64,000 nt of DNA from Aricia agestis (Eukaryota > Arthropoda > Insecta > Lepidoptera > Lycaenidae). The stretch lies in the NCBI RefSeq assembly GCF_905147365.1, contig NC_056408.1, positions 6,572,001 to 6,636,000 of the forward strand. Reading direction: 5' to 3'. The notes under the pieces are model-generated. The model searched no databases. It had not been told where the DNA came from and saw only the letters and a program-made list of their open reading frames with translations. Within the stretch, counting starts at the first letter, position 1, and each line of letters begins with the position of its first letter. Position numbers and translations under genes: made by a program. Below are positions 55,401-64,000 of this stretch, piece by piece.

Positions 55401-58400
55401 TAGAAATTTACTAGTTCTAGGTAGGCATCATATTAAATTAAAGCTTGATTAATGATTAACCTTGCCTGACTTACTTATATGTAGAATTTATAATTTATTT
55501 CAGTTTTCAGGCTTAATTTTTTTTTTCGTAGAGCAACATTTTTGTTTTTATATTTTTATTTTATCACTATCGAACAAAATATTATGTAATTACCACAATA
55601 TTCTCTTTTAAATCTATGTTATTCTTCATATCATATTTTATTTTCCAACCGATCTATTCTGCTCTACCGTTATGTGATAAAATATGCAGCAGCAATAAAT
55701 CTGTTCAAACTTTTACATCAACTTAAACGCTCTCATTATGGGCTCACCTCATTCGCGAAGGTTCTATTGGTTGCTGCGGTAATAGGTCTTGCAATCGGGC
55801 GTGAGGCGAGACTGTATCGTGGGCGATGGCGCCAATGCCTACTTTGATAGGGAACTTAGTATTAGCGTTTTCAAGCTATCAGCCACAAATAGTGATTATG
55901 GACGTTCGTGTTTCCAGTGCAATTATTTCTTGTCCAATGTTTCTTGGTATTTTGCTGGCACACCTGTAATTTTGATTTCACCCGTTATAATTAGAAGCGA
56001 GTATTGTGAACACAAATTATTTCTGATTGAGGTATTGTGTAACGTTTTAGGAATGATGTCTAAATCTAGAACGATTGTCTAGGTCTAAATTTGTTTTGAC
56101 ATTTATGATAAATTGTTTACTAGCTACTTGCTATGGAATTAGCTTTAATAAATCATAATGGTGATTTTATATTTATCTAAATATAATTTTTAGTGCCATG
56201 AAGTAAAGAAAATGTTTTTCAAGCTGATGAACTAAATGACACTAAGAATTCTTAAAATTAAATTTTGTTATCTTGTAACATGAATCTATATTTACCCTCG
56301 TAATTTAGTAATATATTGGACAAACCACATGTACTTTTTGTCTTCATCAACGACTTGTAAGGAGTCACAATCTTTAAGCACAACTAATTGTGGAAGTACT
56401 CCCCGTTGTCATTCCCATTTACCACAGCTTTTAACTCTTTGTTTATTGAAATGCATATTTAATTTTCGCATCAGATCATATCGCGAAACATTAAGCTCGT
56501 TAATGCCAGAGTTAATTTGACGCTGATGGACAGTATAAAAAACTCCGGCGTAACCAGCGTGTCTGACATTAATGCATGCATTTTAGTGCATTTATTTTTA
56601 ACTTTGGGATTTAATGCCTTAAATATGTGGACAAAATTCATTGTTCGCTCATATTTTCCAACACCAATTCGGAAATGAAATTGCTATTCATCAGATAATT
56701 TTAGATTACTTTTTTTTTACTGTGAATATTTTGATCAGTGATTCAATGTGAACTTTACTAAACAATTTTGTATACAAACCTAACTAGTTGTTACAATAAC
56801 AACTTTCGGATATTTCCAAGTAAAAGTATTGCATTATAAATAAAGCTGTGACATGACTATTTCTTTTTATTTTGTCAAATTCTTTATTTTTAACTTTGCG
56901 AATGCAAGTTATCTAAATACTCTGCTCTATCTACACATTCCACTAATTGACACACAACGATGTGATCACGACTTCATTTCATCACAAGTCGTTGAGAAAT
57001 TGTGTTTTCATAATTATTCAGCACACAAATGATGATGTACCTCTGCGATTCATATTCATCAGGCTACGACGGTCATTACCGCGGCAGACGCTCGGATTTA
57101 CAGCCCGCCCTGTGCCACTATTTGCATAATAATTTTCACTTATGAATAGGTATTAAGGTGTTATTGCACTTATAAATATTTACGATACTGTAGTGGGTGG
57201 GGCGTGTAAACGCCGATCTTGACATGAATGCAGGAAGCGGTGATAGATGTGATGCCTGTTAAATGAAGCCTTAGATATACAATAGCTTCAAATACGCCTA
57301 TTGAAACCTGTTAACGGTTAAGTCTTACAATTTAATATATTACGACGAGATTGTGATTTATTTAACGACGGATATTCTATCGTGCATCAAATTACAAATA
57401 TGAATTGAGGTGATTATGCAATAATTAATGTTCATACTACTTTGAAAGTAAAAGTTAAAAACTGCGATTTCAGTATATTATTCTGTTCGTTGTATAAAAT
57501 CATAATATTCTATTTCTGGATATGTGGATTCGTAGATAACTTACATAGGTATATGATTTCGAAAATGCTCAAATAATTCAAAAGAATAAAAGTATTAAAG
57601 TTGGAATTTGGCAGGCACGGCGAATGCAAGTAGACCGAATCCTCCCACATTGTGCCGTACAAGGGAGTTATAATTGTAGCAGTATTTGAGGCTGCATGGT
57701 TTATAATATCACAATGAATTCTGATTATAATAGCAATAAGGGCAGGTCCTTTAAAGTTGAAGTCTAATCCGAAAATAGTAGAAGTTGTCACAAATAACAG
57801 GCTCTATTGTGTGATAATTGGTCATGCTTTATTTCTAAGTTTAGAATCAAGAATGTGGTTGCTGGATTTTTAAAACTTACTGTTTTTTTTAAATAATACA
57901 ATACCTATAGAGACCACGTTAAGACCAAGTTTTTGAGATTTCTAAAACAGTCACTACATTTTTATAGCTTTAAAAATTGATACATGGGTGGTGTTTTCAA
58001 GGTTTTCAAGGGTGCTGAATACTTGGTATGATAACATGATAAAGTATACATAGAGTAATATATTTTGATACTTATTGTGCAACTTTTACGAATAAATCCG
58101 CAGTGTTGTAATACAGCTCGTTAACACCAACACTATAAACTATTTTTACACGATAACATAAAAATAAATGAAACGAAAACAACCCGTATCGAATATGAAG
58201 GTGCGTGACTAATCTTTACGAGGCTGTGTGTGGGAGTGTGATTGGTAGCTACTTGATACCTGATTCTAGTACTAGATACCTAGCACGTTTCCCTGTAGCT
58301 TCAATTTAATTTGTTGTGAAACAACCTTAATGTACCAGAAGAAAAGTTATCAAGTACATACATTAGGAAGTCTTAACAGTTTGATTTGAAATCAAAACAT

Positions 58401-59876
58401 AAGTTAAGTTTTGGATAATAGCAGTTTTTTAACCGAATTTCCAAAAGGAAGAGGTTATTATGTTCGGCTGTGGATAATATATTTTTTATTTTTGTATTTT
58501 CAACGATTACTCCGCCGCTCGTGAACCGATTTTCAAAATTTTTGTTTTGTTATATTTGGTTTCACTCCAATTTGGTCCCATTATCACAAAAGTGGTGATC
58601 TGATGATGGGATCCATGAGTAATCGAGGGAACTCTTCAAAATTCATATGGAAACAGATTTTGATTTTATGAGAAGTATGCTACCTATGCTAAGCATATGC
58701 TTCTAAATACGCAATATTTTGCACCAAGGTATACTATGTTTCCGTAGAAACTAAGAGAACTCCGGATTCCTTATAGATACAAGTTTGGGGGTTTAGGCGC
58801 TGTTTTAAAAGCTGAAAGCATATGCTGCTATGCAAATTACATTTTTTTTGTATTTTGACATCATTTTTGGCACATTGTGCATCAAAATGAAGTTAAAAAA
58901 AATTCAGTATAGACTTAAACTTAAAGTAGTTTAAACTTAAAGAGAGGATAAAAATTAAAAACAATGTTAAAAGTGATTCCTTGAGATTAAGCAGAAACAA
59001 CAATAAAAAAAAAAGCTTAAACATCCAAAATAGGAATGATGATGATAATTATCAGCTACCAGTAGTAATCAAATACCAGAGTCTAACAACACAAACACAA
59101 ATGTTTGCTACGTGGGAATAAGGTAAACCGTTCGATCTTAAATGGAGCTTTTAAACCACCGAGTCAACACCAATCTGGTAAGTCAATACAGACCCGGTTA
59201 GGAAGCATGTTTATTTAGATGACATTGTACAATATTTATATAGAGCTAGATGTTCCCGCGGTATCGCGATTACATAATAAGGCAGAGGAGTAAGGAAGAA
59301 GTAAGCAAAAACCGCCCTGCTAGGTCGACAATGAAATTTCATAGGAGTTTCTATGGAAAACAAAGGTTTTTCTTTTAAGCGTTTTTGAATATTGTACAAT
59401 TTGTATATATTAATTATTAATTCCTTTACTGCTCTCTTATGATCATACCTGAAAACAAAGTATGTTTATACATATATCTGAACATAAACAACATGAAGCT
59501 TTCATATTTTTAAGACACCTTAGCTCTTTCAGTGTTTGCCCAATACCATTGTTCATATATCCCAAAAATGAGGCCCAAAAGGCGAAGTTATTTATACAAG
59601 TATGGAAACAGGTAGCGGATGAAGCTATAAAATCGCTTTAGCCTCCGTGACTTCACTGCGAACGGCTTCTAGGGGTGTTTTATTGAAAAACTGGAAGTCG
59701 TGATCAGACTGTGCGAGGGTGCGTCGGATATATGAATAATGATCATCTTTTAAATTCAAATAATTCTATAATGAATTCTCATAGAAACTTGTGGAATTGA
59801 AGATGAATTTTGTTGGCACTTTAAGTCTCCACTTGCGCTCATTTTAGTTAAAATTAAACCTGTGAATATCTCTAAG
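52483..59876. other. 7.4 kb of intergenic DNA without recognised genes
   Basis: It is AT-rich. About 54165-54300 (ttatatataaagttctccag, aaaacggctagacc) looks like a degraded repeat 5' end. About 58437-58480 shares a short block with 44985-45030. No exon or conserved motif is recognisable in the small ORFs. Confidence 0.4.
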
Positions 59877-60254
59877 ACTGGGTTGCACCCGAGGCGTGGT
59901 TAAAGTTAAATTAAAAGTTATGGTTATAGTTAAGGTAAATTTAACTTTAACTTTAACCTTAACTTTGCCCGGAGTAATTGACAGATGACAGCTAATCCAA
60001 CAAGGTTATAAATGCACGTGGGCGGGGGCGCTGCTGGTAAAGGAGAACTGTAAAAAATGGCGGTTTTTCTATGATGACAGCGTTAGTTCCTTTTTTCGCC
60101 ACATGCATTTAAAACCTTGTCGAGCTCTATGGTTATGGTTAAATATGGCGTCTTGATGGCGTCCATTTTTAACTTTAACCAAAGATTGAACATTTTGCAT
60201 TGTAGTTAAAGTTACAGTTAAATTTACAGTTAAAATTAGTTGGTGCAACCCAGT
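59877..60254. mobile_element. MITE with ACTGGGTTGCACC termini
   Basis: The terminal inverted repeats are ACTGGGTTGCACC (59877) and GGTGCAACCCAGT (to 60254). Long imperfect subterminal runs of gttaaagttaaa/taactttaacc variants flank a GC-richer centre. No coding capacity. Confidence 0.8.
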
Positions 60255-63002
60255 TTTAGTGACTTTAGTGCGAGGAAAAGAGAAATAACATACAATTTAA
60301 GTAAAGGCTAACTTTGACTAACACGCAAGTTGGGCTGAAAGATTTAAATTAATGAAACATAATCGGATAGACAGTAAACACAAATATATGTCCAAGAAGC
60401 CAATTAATCTATTTTCTAGATCACGAAGTAGGATCTAATTTGCAAGAACCCGTAAATCATGGCAAATGAGAATTCAAAAATTCTAGGTATTCCACGTGAC
60501 GCCATTTAGGGCATTATAATAGCGATTGTTTAGAGAACAAGCAACGCAGACTTAAACATGGTAACGCACGATACCTATTGTGTCGGAATGGAACTGTTTG
60601 CTATCGACAAAACGGGTGGGACTTGTTATAATAGCCTTATTTAATAGGGTTGTCAACACCGAGCTTGTAAAAATAGCCAAAAATTTTCTTAAGGTAAAGT
60701 AGCGTTAAAAGTAAAAAAAAATATAGGGTTTTATTTAAATATTTAAATCGCTAAAGCAAGTCTTATGCTAAGTACAAGTACATGCGGTTTTGCTCGATAG
60801 TTTTACTTCAAATCGAGTAATAATAATTACTGCGTGGAACGCAAAAATGACAGCTCGAAGGCTCGCATCGAGCCGGCTTGATGGAATTAAATATATCAAT
60901 TTAGAATAAAACTATAGAGCAATGCTGAATGTGTTGACGAAATCCCGACGGGGTTTTGCTCGATCTAGCATAATCAAACGAAATATATCATTCTTATTAC
61001 GTTTGAGATATAAATACAATTACGATTGATTTAAAATCTTGAATACTTACTTTCTTAAGCATCTTAATATCCATCTTAAACCACATACAAAACTATAGCA
61101 ATTACAATATAAAATACAACTTTAACATCCATATAACCATCCAAATTAAAAAGAACAATTAACGTTACAACATAATGATCTCATGACTAATGACTTTCCG
61201 GTACCTAAAAACCAATTACAGGTATAATTAAAATCATAGGTAGCCCTATTAACAAAGTAAAAGGTAATAAGTATCACTTGAAAGGTTAATAACACTGTCA
61301 TCAAGTCAAACGAACATAAAACCTGCGTTAGACGATGAGGCTTCCATTAATCACGTATTCAAAGTCCACTTGAACCATCGGTGGTTGGTATCGTAATGTG
61401 TTACAAAGTATTAATGATGTGTATAGTTGGACTGAGCTGGATCGTGGCTCGTTGGACCCTACCAAAAGTTTATACCACACAAGCTATACTGGGGGTATTC
61501 TTAAAAACTTTGAATACTAATATAAGGGAGTGCTGGCAAAAAATTACAAAACAAGATCTGATTGAGACTGACGAATTACATGTGTAATAAATAATACAAT
61601 TTATTGTCATAATGGACAAGTAAAATGTAAGAATGTAAAATAAGAAAACAAAAGAATACTGAAAAGACATAAAGAATAAGGATATTGTAAGAAATAAAAG
61701 ACAAAAATTACATAAAAAAAGAAAAGAAAAAAAAAAAGATAAAAATAAAAGATAAGAAACAACCCTGATCATGTTAGGGGGAAAATTAATAAAAAAAAAG
61801 TGCAAACGAAAAAGCATACATTTTTGCAGCGCTGCAGAGGAGAGGTGGATGTTACTTCCTCTCCTATGCTGCGACGGCAATCTTGTCGTCTAATACGATT
61901 TTTCGATCAATTAAGGAATTGTCCTGACGCGAGTTAAGCATTTTTATTTTTCAAAAATAGGCGCGGTGCTGCCAATTCCTTTAAGAACTATGCGAATTTT
62001 CGCTTATAAATTAGAAAACATGGCTTCTTTCGTACGAAATCACACGTAGTGTAATATTCAATTTATTTTTATTGTTGAGTCGTTACCGCATATCATTAAC
62101 TTTATGTATAATTACGGAGTGAAATAAATCGCTTTTCCTCACGGAAATGTTCGTAATTTTTCACCTCGGCTCAGTCGCGTGGAGAGCCGAAATAAAAAAT
62201 ATCTTAATTGTAGCGCCGGACGGCGTGTTGCGATATAATATACAACACCATTAATGTGCGTACACTGTAGGTGTCGAAAAGTTGCAGTAATATTTAGCCC
62301 TGTTATTGTTAAAAGATGAGGTGATACTTTAGCTCATTTATTCTATATAACATTTCTTTTGGGTTCTCTATTTTATTCAGCAGCTCAAAACTTTTTAAAT
62401 TATAAATGATAATATTTGATTTTAAAAATAAATATAATATAGCTTTGAGAGCTTTGAAAGCTTTGATAGCTTTGAGCTTTTTATCTCTTTGTTTAATATT
62501 ATACTTGTCGTCAGATTTTATGCAGGTTTCAATATAATAGTAAAATTAATGATAATATACTTGAATGATTGAAGGTGCTAGTAGATAACATTGAAATAAA
62601 TCGTTATCACAAACAATAATATAATATTGTATATTTATACCGTACATTCAAAGCAATGTAATTAGGATGGATGGACAAAATAATATTTATTTTATCGTCT
62701 TCAGATAAAATTACTTATTCTAGAGTTTCTACCGTGCTGCGTCGCTTTGTAAGTACGCGCTTTAATTGTGTTCCTTGAGCCGTGTTCAATATAACGAGCC
62801 ATAAAGTCTAGATCTCAAATTATTTCATATATAATGACTCAATCCTAACAAAGTTAGTTTTAAAAATATTCAGGAAATATAAACAGTGAAATTTCAATGC
62901 GTTTAATGCGTTTGTTTCTAGCTAAGGGAGGATATTCTGAAATGTATTTAATGATGATTTGTTACTTGGTTCATTTTCAAAACGAAACAAGTAAATTGAA
63001 TT
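60255..63002. other. intergenic DNA with low-complexity tracts
   Basis: About 61640-61765 is a purine-rich, A-dominated tract that produces a spurious 136-codon minus-strand ORF. Positions 62441-62476 are four tandem copies of a 9-base unit (agctttgaN). No gene is recognised. Confidence 0.45.
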
Positions 63003-63004
63003 AA

Positions 63005-64000
63005 AAAAAATTAATCCGAAAACTTAAAAGAGACTATGAAAAAGGAATTTTAACTGCATCTACTAACGACCCTAAGAAACTTTGGAACAATATAAAAACC
63101 ATAACAATGACAAAAAGAAATAAAAACGACTGCTCTGATCTGCTAAATATTGATCACACACCTTTAGATTCTGTAAATAAAGTAAACAGATATTTTGCCA
63201 CCATAGGAACACAACTAGCACAAGAATGTCTCAACAAACGAAATCCGGCTCATGATGACCTTAATCTCTCTGGTCCCTCTTCTCACACTTCTTCTTTTGT
63301 TTTATTGGAAACCGATGAATCGGAAGTCAATTCTATTATAAATAGTTTAAAATCTAACAGTAGTCCTGGTTGGGATTTTATACCAACAAAATTGATTAAA
63401 ATGGCTAAAACCGAACTCGTCCCTGTAATTACTCACTTGGCCAATATGTGCTTCAAAGAAGGCGTTTTCCCTGCAGTACTTAAAAAGTCGATTATTACTC
63501 CTATATTTAAAAACGGAACAACAACTGAAACAAGCAATTACAGACCCATATCTGTACTACCTGTTATTGCTAAAATAATTAAGAAACTTATAAATAGTCG
63601 CATAATTGATTATTTAACCAAATTTAAATTGATTTCAAAAAATCAGTTCGGTTTCACAAAGGGTAAATCGACAGAAGATGCAATTACTCTGTTAACCTCC
63701 ACCATAACTGACCATCTCGACAAGGGAAGAAAATGCTTGTCAGTCTTTTTAGATCTTAAAAAGGCTTTTGACACAGTCTCAATATCCATTCTAATAAAAA
63801 AGCTAGAAAACATAGGTATCAGAGAAAAAGCCCTAGATCTTTTAAAAAGCTACTTGAAGCAAAGGACTCAATCAGTTAAAATTGGAGCCTATATTAGCGA
63901 CGATCACGACATCTCCTGCGATGTGCCTCAGGGAAGCGTTCTTGGACCAACGCTTTTCCTGATTTACATAAATGACCTCTGTAAACTCAAACTTAATGGT
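63005..64000 (+). pseudogene. LINE reverse transcriptase, 5'-truncated, continues past window
   Basis: The frame is open for 332 codons to the window edge. It shows the pre-RT region, SNSSPGWDFIPTKL, SNYRPISVLPVIAKI, KNQFGFTKGKST, the catalytic motif A block FLDLKKAFDTV and motif B VPQGSVLGPTLFLIYINDL. Non-LTR elements use this enzyme for target-primed reverse transcription. The pattern fits the CR1/Jockey-like clades, but the exact clade is not settled. An in-frame TAA at 63002-63004 and the lack of an endonuclease upstream indicate 5' truncation. The FADD motif C would lie beyond the window. Confidence 0.88.

Noticed and set aside
55789..56082. 97-codon ORF
   Set aside because: No recognisable domain or flanking exons, and the codon pattern resembles random sequence.
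61470..61880. 136-codon minus-strand ORF
   Set aside because: Most of it is phenylalanine/leucine/serine from the complement of an A/G-rich low-complexity tract.

Overview
The window is AT-rich eukaryotic DNA with a large intron-split gene and dense small transposons. It is almost certainly from a butterfly or moth (Lepidoptera). The grounds are the repeat families: short Helitrons ending in a hairpin plus CTAG inserted between A and T, LINE tails ending in a (TAA)n run, and a dispersed repeat of about 330 bp that I associate with butterfly introns. I cannot assign a species.

The one host gene I can support is a Roundabout axon-guidance receptor on the + strand, 10257-27532, assembled by hand from 15 coding exons. 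Every junction joins in frame. It encodes about 968 residues: signal peptide, four Ig domains, two fibronectin type III domains, one transmembrane helix and a tail of about 255 residues. By similarity the domains are Ig1-Ig4, FN2 and FN3. Ig5 and FN1 of the standard Robo ectodomain are absent, a layout I recall being reported for silkworm Robo1 paralogues, so I call it robo1. Exon 1 carries the signal peptide. It is followed by an 11.4 kb intron full of mobile elements and then a compact cluster of 14 exons. A 3' UTR with two polyadenylation signals ends near 28.4 kb.

Region by region: 1-10.2 kb is upstream DNA holding a TIR element with a central hairpin (4106-5006), Helitrons (3398-3609, 3634-3837, 6391-7283, 9351-9513), a run of 32 G and a double perfect hairpin (8902-9029). 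Intron 1 (10.4-21.8 kb) holds MITEs, a 49-bp-arm perfect hairpin, a tandem Helitron array, a SINE-like repeat carrying a nested MITE, and LINE tails. From 28.4 to 63 kb I find no host gene. That stretch holds a non-autonomous hAT element with an 8-bp target duplication and two nested repeats, Harbinger-like MITEs with TAA duplications, a GC-rich MITE, further Helitrons, copies of the 330-bp repeat and a decayed LINE RNase H tail. The window ends inside an uninterrupted LINE reverse-transcriptase ORF (63005-64000).

I did not find CRISPR arrays, rRNA or tRNA genes, or any bacterial-type system. All coordinates, exon borders and repeat ends were read by eye. Family names for mobile elements rest on terminal structure and memory, not on database searches.
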